NCBI GenBank assembly: GCA_018647025.1
Contig: JABGTQ010000377.1
Location: 1-6,391, forward strand
Direction: 5' to 3'
DNA length: 6,391 nucleotides
DNA from: Nitrospina sp.
GTDB taxonomy: Bacteria > Nitrospinota > Nitrospinia > Nitrospinales > VA-1
In this document: positions 1-5,577 of the stretch, piece after piece
Position numbering within the stretch: the first letter of the stretch is position 1
Layout: each line of letters starts with the position of its first letter
Program-made: the position numbers and the translations under genes
The notes under the pieces: model-generated
Seen by the model: the letters and a program-made list of their open reading frames with translations, nothing else
Database searches by the model: none
Told to the model about the DNA's origin: nothing

Positions 1-141
1 GATCACAACCCGGAATCTCTCATACCCATTTTCAAAGTTTTGGTCAGACGACTGAGATCAACTCTTGGATTAGTGGAAAATATACAAAAGAAAACGGGAA
101 TTGCAATAGAAGCGGAAGCTTGGCTATCAAAAATGACGTAA
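1..141 (+). CDS. C-terminal fragment of an unidentified protein, possibly a cyclic-nucleotide-binding regulator
   Basis: Frame 1 is open from the left edge to a TAA at 139-141, giving the last 46 residues of a protein whose start lies outside the window. The fragment is helical and basic in the middle (a VLVRRLRSTLG stretch at about residues 13-23), followed by ENIQKKTG and an Ala/Glu-rich tail. An amphipathic helix with a double Arg near the C-terminus resembles the closing helix of Crp-like cyclic-nucleotide-binding domains. That is a resemblance only; no diagnostic motif is visible. The coding call rests on the open frame and sensible composition. It points the same way as the next gene, but 166 bases and a promoter separate them, so co-transcription is not needed. 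Confidence 0.45.
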   Translation, partial: DHNPESLIPIFKVLVRRLRSTLGLVENIQKKTGIAIEAEAWLSKMT

Positions 142-275
142 TCAACGTGTTTCTAATTAGAGTTTTGAACGCCAAAATTTTCCAGCTGTATCCGTCCCCC
201 CGAGTTTATATAGGAAAAAATCTTAAAGAGAATAGTAAATCCATTGCGCTATAACCTAATAGTGGTGTATGGTCT

Positions 276-284
276 TGATATAAT
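276..284 (+). promoter_or_regulatory. Extended -10 promoter element for the TrhP gene
   Basis: The bases TGATATAAT match the extended -10 consensus TGnTATAAT exactly. No good -35 box is seen at the usual distance, which fits the extended class. Transcription would start near 291, leaving a leader of about 17 bases before the GTG. The purine run GAGAGAGA at 296-303 is the only ribosome-binding candidate and is weak. Confidence 0.5.
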
Positions 285-307
285 AGTAATTAAACGAGAG
301 AGATAAA

Positions 308-1606
308 GTGGTTAAAGTCCCAGAGTTATTGTGTCCAGCCGGTAGTCCCGAAAAATTAAGATATGCCCTGGCGTTTGGAGCCGATGCTGTATATGCAGGA
401 CTTCCTCGATTTTCCTTACGGGCTAAAGAAAATCCTTACAATAATAGTTCCTTAAAAGAAGATATAGAATATTGCCATCAGGAAGGAAAAAAGTTTTATG
501 TCACAGCAAATATTCTTCCCCAAAATCGAAAACTTGAATCATTCAAAAGTTCTATTGCAACTATTGCTGACGCAGGACCTGATGCAATAATTATGTCTGA
601 TCCAGGAATGATTCAATATGTGAGAAAGGAATTTCCAGAATTACCAATTCATTTATCAGTACAAACAAATACAATAAATTGGATGTCCGTGGCATTTTGG
701 AGGGACTTTGGAGTAAAAAGAATTATTCTTTCACGAGAGTTATCTATGCCGGAGCTAAAAGAAATTCACACTCAAGTTCCTGACATTGGATTAGAATCAT
801 TTGTTCATGGGTCAATTTGTATTGCGTATTCAGGGCGATGTCTCTTATCTAATTACTTTAATCATCGAGATGCTAATCAAGGGACTTGTACTAATAGTTG
901 CCGATGGGAATATAATGTGAAAGAGGGCTTAGCAGAAGGGGAACAAGCAACACAAAGTCCCAAGGGAGAATACTTAATTGAGGAAAAGGGGCGTGGTGGT
1001 GATCTTATGCCAATCGAAGAGGATGAACACGGGACCTATATAATGAATTCAAAGGATCTTCGAGCAATAGAGCACCTTGATGAATTATGGAGATCAGGAG
1101 TTGAGTCGTTTAAAATAGAAGGCCGTACAAAATCGATTTATTATTTGTCATTGATAACAAAATCATATCGAAGAGCTATTGATGATATGGTGGCTAACAG
1201 GCCCTTTGATCCAAAATTATTGAGCGAAACTGAAAAGACAGCCAACCGTGGATTCACTACAGCTTTTCTTCTTTCAGCGGCTGAAAAAGCTACGGAACGA
1301 TTTAATTCACCTCAGGAAGATAACTTACCACAGGTATACGCTGGGAAAATAATGAATGAACGAGCTGGGGGTTGGATGGAAGTAGATATTAAGAATAGGA
1401 TTGAAATAGGCCACGAAATAGAATATATCTCTCCACAAAATAAATATCGTTTTAAGATTGCTTCAATGGAAAACGCAAATGGTTTATCGCTACAAGAGGC
1501 TCATGGAGGAAATGGCACAGTCTGGATGAAGACAGAAGGCCCGATCGATCGTTTTGCTTTATTGAGCCGTGTGGTAAACGAACCTATTGCCTCACCAGTT
1601 TCTTAA
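308..1606 (+). CDS. trhP: Peptidase-U32-family tRNA 5-hydroxyuridine synthesis protein TrhP (YegQ)
   Basis: This 432-residue protein belongs to the U32 family, named as peptidases but whose YegQ/TrhP branch hydroxylates uridine 34 of tRNA, the first step to 5-oxyacetyl or methoxy uridine; in E. coli this needs prephenate. The N-terminus PELLCPAGS followed by GADAVYAG (residues 5-31) is the family's opening barrel strand. The U32 signature runs from about 163 to 181 (ESFVHGS, then C171 and C178), and GTCTNSCRWEY (192-202) supplies C194 and C198; these four cysteines are the set expected for an iron-sulfur cluster. HGTYIMNSKDLRAIEHL and KIEGRTKS (about 240-275) are typical of YegQ. The length is close to the 453 residues of E. 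coli YegQ. The GTG start is chosen because it places the conserved PELL motif at residue 5 and no other start fits. It appears monocistronic. Confidence 0.92.
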   Translation: MVKVPELLCPAGSPEKLRYALAFGADAVYAGLPRFSLRAKENPYNNSSLKEDIEYCHQEGKKFYVTANILPQNRKLESFKSSIATIADAGPDAIIMSDPGMIQYVRKEFPELPIHLSVQTNTINWMSVAFWRDFGVKRIILSRELSMPELKEIHTQVPDIGLESFVHGSICIAYSGRCLLSNYFNHRDANQGTCTNSCRWEYNVKEGLAEGEQATQSPKGEYLIEEKGRGGDLMPIEEDEHGTYIMNSKDLRAIEHLDELWRSGVESFKIEGRTKSIYYLSLITKSYRRAIDDMVANRPFDPKLLSETEKTANRGFTTAFLLSAAEKATERFNSPQEDNLPQVYAGKIMNERAGGWMEVDIKNRIEIGHEIEYISPQNKYRFKIASMENANGLSLQEAHGGNGTVWMKTEGPIDRFALLSRVVNEPIASPVS

Positions 1607-1678
1607 GAAATAAAACATCGAAGGCCAAAAAAAACCCATTTATTTATTAGTATTGTTCAGTAAAGATTTGTTGTAATT
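1607..1678. other. Spacer between convergent trhP and the small membrane-protein gene
   Basis: This stretch separates the trhP stop from the stop of the minus-strand small gene. It contains an A8 run at 1627-1634 that reads as T8 on the minus strand, but no GC stem stands next to it. GGCC at 1623-1626 and again at 1694-1697 could pair only across a long loop. I therefore do not call a terminator. Confidence 0.4.
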
Positions 1679-1852
1679 TTATTGATGATTTTTAGGCCAG
1701 GATATAGAGACTAAAATTCCTACTACGAGAATGAGTGTTGTCCACTTTGAGAAAGAATCAAGTCGGTAGTCGAAAATATCTTGGGTTAGCGTTCCATCAA
1801 TAAAAATAGCGCACGACGCTACCACAATTAGTAAAAAACATCTTTTTATCAT
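1679..1852 (-). CDS. Small two-helix membrane protein, putatively leaderless, function unknown
   Basis: This 57-residue frame starts at ATG (1852-1850) and ends at TAA (1681-1679). It has a basic N-terminus (K3, R4), a hydrophobic segment at about 5-18 (CFLLIVVASCAIFI), a polar loop at 19-37 rich in Asp (DGTLTQDIFDYRLD), a second hydrophobic segment at 38-52 (TTLILVVGILVSISW) and a short polar tail PKNHQ. This helix-loop-helix plan is unlikely to arise by chance and suggests an inner-membrane hairpin. An in-frame TAA lies seven codons upstream of the ATG, so no longer start exists. There is no Shine-Dalgarno sequence, but a strong promoter sits so close that transcription would begin at the A of the ATG. 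I do not recognise a family. The gene diverges from hpnH; a link to hopanoid membranes is only a guess. A chance frame remains possible. Confidence 0.55.
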   Translation of the reverse strand: MIKRCFLLIVVASCAIFIDGTLTQDIFDYRLDSFSKWTTLILVVGILVSISWPKNHQ

Positions 1853-1858
1853 TGGATA

Positions 1859-1886
1859 ATTGTATTTTTTTTAGCAACTTTGTCCA
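1859..1886 (-). promoter_or_regulatory. Sigma-70-type promoter of the small membrane-protein gene
   Basis: On the minus strand, TGGACA (1886-1881) and TACAAT (1864-1859) each match five of six consensus bases and are 16 bases apart. Seven bases after the -10 box comes 1852, the A of the small gene's ATG, so the mRNA would be leaderless. A short dyad CATC-AAA-GATG (1885-1895) overlaps the upstream edge of the -35 box. Confidence 0.55.
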
Positions 1887-1901
1887 TCAAAGATGAAAGC
1901 G

Positions 1902-1917
1902 TTTATCATAAGATAAA
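1902..1917. promoter_or_regulatory. Palindrome TTTATC-N4-GATAAA, operator candidate
   Basis: A perfect 6-bp inverted repeat with a 4-base centre lies 15 bases upstream of the -35 box of the minus-strand small gene and about 40 bases upstream of the hpnH -35 box. Such a place suits a regulator acting on the divergent pair. The AT-rich background lowers its weight, and no regulator is identified. Confidence 0.3.
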
Positions 1918-1956
1918 ATATTAATTACTCGTATTAATCTAGGACAATAATAGAAT

Positions 1957-1984
1957 TTGCAACTTATATAAACTTCAATATAAT
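1957..1984 (+). promoter_or_regulatory. Candidate promoter of hpnH
   Basis: TTGCAA (1957-1962, four of six) is followed after 16 bases by a perfect TATAAT (1979-1984). The start would be near 1991, giving a leader of about 66 bases. A weaker alternative nearer the gene pairs TTGATA (2000-2005) with TACTGT (2021-2026) at a short 15-base spacing. Confidence 0.4.
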
Positions 1985-2000
1985 AATATTCTATAGGGTT

Positions 2001-2019
2001 TGATAATTTAATTTTATCA
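2001..2019. promoter_or_regulatory. Inverted repeat TGATAA-N7-TTATCA in the hpnH leader
   Basis: A 6-bp dyad lies about 38 bases before the hpnH ATG, inside the predicted leader. It carries the same GATAA/TTATC halves as the palindrome at 1902-1917, in the opposite arrangement. It could be an operator or a weak RNA hairpin. The 8-bp palindrome CAGTACTG (2018-2025) overlaps its right edge. Confidence 0.25.
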
Positions 2020-2056
2020 GTACTGTAAAAAATTCGCCTAAACAAATAAAGAAGAA

Positions 2057-3064
2057 ATGCCAATACCAATAAAGCAAGCTATAAAAATAGGCACATACGT
2101 GATGTGGCAGAAACTAAAGGGGCAAGAAAGATACCCACTGGTCTTGATGCTGGAGCCATTATTTCGTTGTAACCTTGAGTGCATAGGTTGTGGAAAAATT
2201 CAAAAACCGAATGAGATTTTAAACAAAAATCTAACTCTCGATCAATGTTTTAACGCAGCTAATGAATGCAATGCTCCAGTAGTATCAATTGCTGGGGGTG
2301 AACCTTTAATGCATCCAAAAATTGTTGAGATTGTTGAAGGACTTATCAAACAAAAACGATATATTTATCTTTGTACAAATGCGTTATTGCTTAAAAATTT
2401 TTTGGGGAAATTACCCATATCTCCTTATCTTACTCTTTCTATTCACCTAGATGGTCTTGAAGAAGACCATGATCGTATCGTAGATAAAAAAGGAGTTTTT
2501 AAAATAGCAATCGAATCTGTCCGAGAAGCAAAACAAATGGGATATAGGGTGACTAGCGCCACAACATTTTTTGAAGGAACCACCGTTGAACAAGCAGAAA
2601 CCTTTCTTGATTTTCTAAATCCTCTTGGCTTAGACGGAGTGACCTTATCTTCTGCTTTCAGATATCCTGATGCACCAGATCAGGATCATTTTTTTGGACG
2701 GAAACGAACTCAGGAGTTTTTTAAAGAATTGCTAGAAAAAAATAAAAAAGGAAGATGGGATATATCGCACTCACCCTTATATTTGGAATTTCTACAAGGT
2801 CGGCGTGACTATGAATGCACTCCTTGGGGTAACCCAAATTACTCAGTTCTCGGGTGGCAAAAACCATGCTATTTATTGGATGATGGTTACGCAGATTCGT
2901 TTAAAGAATTGATGGATACAACGAAATGGGAAAGTTATGGGCATAACAACAACAAAAAATGTGCTGATTGTACTGCTCATTGCGGTTATGAAGCAACAGC
3001 AGTTAAAGACGCCACAGCTAACCTAAAAAATATGCTTGTATCCGCACGTCTAGCAATACAATAA
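2057..3064 (+). CDS. hpnH: Adenosyl-hopene transferase HpnH (radical SAM enzyme)
   Basis: This 335-residue radical SAM enzyme joins the 5'-deoxyadenosyl radical from S-adenosylmethionine to hopene (diploptene), giving adenosylhopane, the first intermediate of extended (C35) hopanoids such as bacteriohopanetetrol. The cluster motif is C38-x3-C42-x2-C45, set in RYPLVLMLEPLFRC, which is characteristic of HpnH. SIAGGEP (77-83) is the SAM-binding glycine motif. LCTNALLL, SIHLDGL and CTPWGNPNYSV-GWQKPCYLL follow in the family order. Near the end, KKCADCTAHCGYEATAV gives the conserved C-terminal cysteines seen in this family. The length is typical and the gene looks intact. The start has only a weak purine site (AAGAAGA). 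No other hopanoid gene is in the window, so it seems a stand-alone unit; it ends ten bases from the stop of the opposing pentapeptide-repeat gene. Confidence 0.95.
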   Translation: MPIPIKQAIKIGTYVMWQKLKGQERYPLVLMLEPLFRCNLECIGCGKIQKPNEILNKNLTLDQCFNAANECNAPVVSIAGGEPLMHPKIVEIVEGLIKQKRYIYLCTNALLLKNFLGKLPISPYLTLSIHLDGLEEDHDRIVDKKGVFKIAIESVREAKQMGYRVTSATTFFEGTTVEQAETFLDFLNPLGLDGVTLSSAFRYPDAPDQDHFFGRKRTQEFFKELLEKNKKGRWDISHSPLYLEFLQGRRDYECTPWGNPNYSVLGWQKPCYLLDDGYADSFKELMDTTKWESYGHNNNKKCADCTAHCGYEATAVKDATANLKNMLVSARLAIQ

Positions 3065-3074
3065 AATATAAAAA

Positions 3075-3524
3075 TTATTCTAAAATATTTGGGAGCTCAG
3101 TTGTTTCGTTTGTCTGGGCTTGATCAATTTGACTCTGTGTTAATCCATCGGACATTTTTAAATTAGTGCCAAATAAATTTGTTTCTTTTAAGTTTGATTC
3201 GTGAAGATCAGCTCTCATTAAATTGGATCCAGATAAGTTTGCTTCTTGCAAATTAACCCATCGTAGATTAGCACCGCGTAAATTAGCATCTGAAAGGTTG
3301 GCTTTTTCAAAATTCGAATTTTTTAAATAGGCTCCGTAAAGGTAAGCACCTTTAAAATTAGCTTTTTTTAAATTCTCTCCCAAAAGTACTATACCGCGTA
3401 AATTATATCCTGCGAGATTTGCTTGTTTGCCTTCTTTTTCATCAGTATTGATCCACACTGAATGATCTTCTAGGATATCTTTTAAATCGTCCTTAGAAAT
3501 TTCATGCAAAATAGTATTATTCAT
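3075..3524 (-). CDS. Pentapeptide-repeat protein
   Basis: This 149-residue protein has three parts. Residues 1-34 form an N-terminal module with the pattern L-x2-IL-x2-H-x2-W, seen in front of pentapeptide repeats in various bacterial proteins. About 35-130 is a run of A(N/D)Lxx-type pentapeptides (ANLAGYNLRG, ANFKGAYLYG, ANLSDANLRGANLRW and so on), which should fold as a four-sided right-handed beta helix. A tail follows with GLTQSQIDQAQ and T-x2-LPNIL, a common ending of such proteins. It has no signal peptide or membrane segment, so it is probably cytoplasmic. Some family members mimic DNA and protect gyrase, but most have no known role and nothing here points to one. The ATG has an AT-rich upstream region and no Shine-Dalgarno sequence. 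It is downstream of the TPR lipoprotein gene on the same strand, with a 137-base gap. Confidence 0.88.
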   Translation of the reverse strand: MNNTILHEISKDDLKDILEDHSVWINTDEKEGKQANLAGYNLRGIVLLGENLKKANFKGAYLYGAYLKNSNFEKANLSDANLRGANLRWVNLQEANLSGSNLMRADLHESNLKETNLFGTNLKMSDGLTQSQIDQAQTNETTELPNILE

Positions 3525-3607
3525 ATATTTTTATTTATCGTGTTTTATAAAAATACAGTAAATATCTAAAATTTGATGCCTAATAAAAATAATAAGTCAT
3601 AAAGAAT

Positions 3608-3629
3608 AGAAAAAACGTAATGTACGTTT
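3608..3629 (-). terminator. Weak intrinsic terminator candidate after the TPR lipoprotein gene
   Basis: AAACGTA (3613-3619) and TACGTTT (3623-3629) form a perfect 7-bp stem with a 3-base loop. Read on the minus strand it begins 32 bases after the TPR gene stop, and its 3' arm runs straight into a T tract. The stem has only two GC pairs, so termination may be inefficient and read-through into the pentapeptide gene is possible. Confidence 0.35.
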
Positions 3630-3661
3630 ATGTTTGTCAGTATTGTTTAGGTGATTTAGAT

Positions 3662-4507
3662 TTAGGAATTAAGAATTGTATCTCGAGATTCCTGATAATT
3701 CAGATTATTAGGAGAATATTCAAGGGCTTTATTAATAAATTTAAGAGCTTCTTCTCGGTTTTTCAATTTTAAGTGAATTAGTGCTGTTTGATAGTAAGCT
3801 TCGGTAAGGGGCGCATTAACTTGAATGGATTTTTTAAAGAAATCTAAAGCTTTTGTATTTTCCTTAAGATCTTTATAAACCATTCCTAAGTTGAAATAAG
3901 TTCCCATTCCCGAAGAATCCAATTTTAATGAATCGTTAAGAACTCTTAGGGCCTCATCTAGTTGTCCATTTAAACGAAGTGTATCAGCTAGATTGTTAAT
4001 ATACATTGGATTCATGGGATCTTTATTACTGGCTAAGCGGTATTGTCTGATGGCTTTATCATAATTTTTCTCTTCTTTATATACATTCGCTATATTATTT
4101 AATGCTTTTGAATCATTATCATCCGATTTCATATCGATCGACTTTTGCCATAATTTAATTGCACCATCTTTATCTCCAGTAATGTATTTAACCATACCTA
4201 AATTGATGTAAGCTTGTACGTTTTCTGGATCAAGTGAAATAGTTTTTGCAAATAAATTTTCAGCCTCATCATATTGTTTGAGTCCAAAAAGTACTACTCC
4301 CTTTTTTCGATAAGCAATAATATTACCGGGGTCAAATTTAATGGCTAAATCAAATTCTTCCAGTGCATTTTCATAAAGAGAGTACTTAGCTAATTCGAGG
4401 GCAAGGTCATAATGAGTTTTTGATTGGAATGTATCAACCTTTGTGTTTTCTGAACCACAAGAAGAAAGTGTTAATAAGGTAAATACAAGGTATAAATAAC
4501 ATTTCAT
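3662..4507 (-). CDS. TPR-repeat lipoprotein
   Basis: This 281-residue protein opens with a short lipoprotein signal: MKCYLYLVFTLLTLSSC, with a lipobox L-S-S-C and Cys17 as the lipidated residue. Residue 18 is Gly rather than Asp, which by the E. coli rule would favour the outer membrane. Seven tetratricopeptide repeats of about 34 residues follow, starting near 31, 65, 99, 134, 169, 203 and 237, each with the usual A-Y...G...A...(Y/F)-x-(K/L)A-x-x-x-x-P pattern. The repeats should form a superhelix that binds a partner protein in the periplasm, as in other TPR lipoproteins; the partner is unknown. I chose the ATG at 4507, which has AAAAGGA eight bases upstream, over an in-frame TTG at 4525 that would overlap this site. 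Downstream of gpmA, with a 148-base gap holding a hairpin and a palindrome. Confidence 0.88.
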   Translation of the reverse strand: MKCYLYLVFTLLTLSSCGSENTKVDTFQSKTHYDLALELAKYSLYENALEEFDLAIKFDPGNIIAYRKKGVVLFGLKQYDEAENLFAKTISLDPENVQAYINLGMVKYITGDKDGAIKLWQKSIDMKSDDNDSKALNNIANVYKEEKNYDKAIRQYRLASNKDPMNPMYINNLADTLRLNGQLDEALRVLNDSLKLDSSGMGTYFNLGMVYKDLKENTKALDFFKKSIQVNAPLTEAYYQTALIHLKLKNREEALKFINKALEYSPNNLNYQESRDTILNS

Positions 4508-4525
4508 TATTAGAATCCTTTTCAA

Positions 4526-4542
4526 ATCATAACTTTAAAGTT
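4526..4542 (-). promoter_or_regulatory. Promoter -10 box and 12-bp palindrome before the TPR lipoprotein gene
   Basis: The minus strand reads TATGAT (4531-4526, five of six), with only a poor -35 (TTTAAT, 4554-4549) 17 bases upstream. Directly against it stands the perfect 12-bp palindrome AACTTTAAAGTT (4531-4542), which fills the spacer of that promoter. A protein bound there would control access. AT richness makes both calls tentative. Confidence 0.3.
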
Positions 4543-4589
4543 TAAAAAATTAAAACTACAAATATTACATAAAATATAGGTAAAATATG

Positions 4590-4613
4590 AATGGCTTTTT
4601 TCTGCCCGCCATT
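4590..4613 (-). terminator. Hairpin downstream of gpmA, possible terminator
   Basis: AATGGC (4590-4595) and GCCATT (4608-4613) are perfect inverted repeats around a 12-base A- and G-rich loop, beginning 42 bases past the gpmA stop on the minus strand. GGTA and TACC just outside can add four more pairs across a bulge. What follows the stem on the minus strand is CATATTTTACC, a poor U tract, so it could be an RNA-stabilising hairpin rather than a terminator. Confidence 0.35.
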
Positions 4614-4655
4614 ACCTCTCTAATCAATATAAAAAAATAATAAGCTATTAAAAAT

Positions 4656-5396
4656 TTACTTTCCTTGGTCGGCAACAGAAATTGCAGCCTTTTTAATAGT
4701 TTCGGCATCTCCCAAATAATAATGAGTTTTTGGAGTTAAATCAGCATTAAGTTCATAGACAAGTGGAACACCCGTTGGGATATTAAACTCAGTAATAGAT
4801 TCTCCACTCATACAATCAAGATACTTTACCAAAGCTCGAAGACTGTTACCATGAGCACAAATAATAACATTTTGTTTTGCTTGTAAAGAAGGAACAATAG
4901 TATTTTCCCAGTAGGGTAAAAATCGATTCACAGTATGGCTGAGCGCTTCAGTTCGAGGGAGATTCTTCGATGCAACAAGCTCATATCGCTGCTCATTCTC
5001 TGGTAGGCGGTGATCGCCATCTTCGAGACTTGGTGGAGGGATATTATAGCTGCGACGCCACTCCTTAACTTGCTTAGCGCCATGTTTAGCCGTAGTTTCT
5101 TTCTTATTTAGACCTTGTAAAGCTCCATAATGCCTTTCATTGAGTCTCCATGACCGGTGGACTGGAATCCACATTAAATCCATCTTATCAATGACAATCC
5201 ATAATGTACGAATAGCTCTTTTCAAAACAGATGTATATGCAACATCAAAAAGATATCCTTCATTTTTAAGAAGAATTCCGGCATTATTTGCCTCTTCAAT
5301 TCCTTGAGCAGTAAGATCAACATCGGTCCATCCAGTAAACCTGTTTTCAAGATTCCATTGGCTTTGACCGTGGCGTAATAAAACAAGCTTGTGCAT
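4656..5396 (-). CDS. gpmA: 2,3-bisphosphoglycerate-dependent phosphoglycerate mutase
   Basis: This 246-residue cytoplasmic enzyme interconverts 3- and 2-phosphoglycerate in glycolysis and gluconeogenesis through a phosphohistidine primed by 2,3-bisphosphoglycerate. [12 protein letters not shown] (residues 4-15) holds the phosphorylated His9 in the RHG motif; FTGWTDVDL follows; LKRAIRT (58-64) gives the phosphate-binding Arg; [14 protein letters not shown] (85-98) holds the acid Glu87; and AHGNSLRAL (181-189) holds His182. These correspond to His11, Glu89 and His184 of the E. coli enzyme, shifted by two. The length matches the family (about 250). [12 protein letters not shown] and HYYLGD complete the usual C-terminus. 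The ATG at 5396 has a strong GGAGG eight bases upstream; a longer in-frame TTG at 5411 would lie on top of that site and is rejected. Divergent from the unknown gene at 5578. Confidence 0.95.
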   Translation of the reverse strand: MHKLVLLRHGQSQWNLENRFTGWTDVDLTAQGIEEANNAGILLKNEGYLFDVAYTSVLKRAIRTLWIVIDKMDLMWIPVHRSWRLNERHYGALQGLNKKETTAKHGAKQVKEWRRSYNIPPPSLEDGDHRLPENEQRYELVASKNLPRTEALSHTVNRFLPYWENTIVPSLQAKQNVIICAHGNSLRALVKYLDCMSGESITEFNIPTGVPLVYELNADLTPKTHYYLGDAETIKKAAISVADQGK

Positions 5397-5404
5397 TAAG
5401 TCGT

Positions 5405-5409
5405 CCTCC
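5405..5409 (-). promoter_or_regulatory. Ribosome-binding site deciding the gpmA start
   Basis: The minus strand reads GGAGG, eight bases before the ATG at 5396. It is the best Shine-Dalgarno site in the window and fixes the shorter, family-consistent GpmA start. Confidence 0.8.
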
Positions 5410-5468
5410 AAAAAAAACTAATCTAAAATTGAGCTGATAAAATTTAAAAAATGAACTGATCACTAAAT

Positions 5469-5474
5469 ATTATA
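5469..5474 (-). promoter_or_regulatory. -10 box candidate for gpmA
   Basis: The minus strand reads a perfect TATAAT. No convincing -35 is seen at 16-18 bases (CTCTTA at 17). A start near 5462 would give a leader of about 66 bases. The TTAACC/GGTTAA dyad at 5485-5509 covers the expected -35 region. Confidence 0.35.
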
Positions 5475-5484
5475 GTAAAAAAAT

Positions 5485-5509
5485 TTAACCTTAAGAGGAT
5501 TAGGGTTAA
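5485..5509. promoter_or_regulatory. Inverted repeat TTAACC-N13-GGTTAA between divergent genes, operator candidate
   Basis: TTAACC (5485-5490) and GGTTAA (5504-5509) are perfect 6-bp inverted halves, 19 bases centre to centre, or about two helical turns. The site lies upstream of the -10 boxes for both gpmA and the unknown gene, where a dimeric regulator could act on both. The spacer holds a CTTAAG palindrome. No cognate regulator is visible. Confidence 0.3.
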
Positions 5510-5546
5510 CAGAAACAATTGAAAAAACTCTAATAAATAGTGATAT

Positions 5547-5552
5547 TATAAT
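5547..5552 (+). promoter_or_regulatory. -10 box candidate for the unknown gene at 5578
   Basis: A perfect TATAAT lies 25 bases before the ATG. The nearest -35-like box, TTGAAA (5519-5524), is 22 bases away and better spaced (17) for GATATT at 5542-5547, so the exact -10 is uncertain. Either gives a leader of roughly 20-25 bases that includes GGGAG seven bases before the start. Confidence 0.4.
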
Positions 5553-5577
5553 TTAAAATATTAATGGGAGTGAAGCA

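Noticed and set aside
142..275. Possible small gene, regulatory RNA or terminator between the left-edge fragment and trhP
   Set aside because: I found no convincing frame, stem with a U tract, or riboswitch-like core; the C6 run at 196-201 has no paired partner.
308..1606. Calling the U32-family protein a protease
   Set aside because: The family name is historical for this branch; the cysteine set, GTCTNSCRWEY and KIEGRTKS blocks match YegQ/TrhP, a tRNA hydroxylation protein.
1887..2069. A 60-residue minus-strand reading frame with a hydrophobic start
   Set aside because: It overlaps the hpnH start and covers its promoter and palindromes; its Tyr/Ile/Lys-rich make-up is what AT-rich non-coding DNA yields, and no ribosome site precedes it.
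3538..3560. A LexA-like box (minus strand TACTGTATTTTTATAAAACA) upstream of the pentapeptide gene
   Set aside because: Only the left half matches the E. coli LexA site; the right half lacks ACAG, and the LexA motif of this lineage is unknown.
1646..3657. Shared AGTATTGTT at about 1649 and 3640 as a dispersed repeat
   Set aside because: Nine identical bases in AT-rich DNA without longer flanking identity are expected by chance.
4508..4525. TTG at 4525 as the start of the TPR lipoprotein
   Set aside because: It overlaps the AAAAGGA ribosome site of the ATG at 4507; the ATG gives a compact standard lipoprotein signal.
5397..5411. TTG at 5411 as the start of GpmA
   Set aside because: The TTG overlaps the GGAGG ribosome site; starting at 5396 gives the normal family N-terminus and residue numbering.
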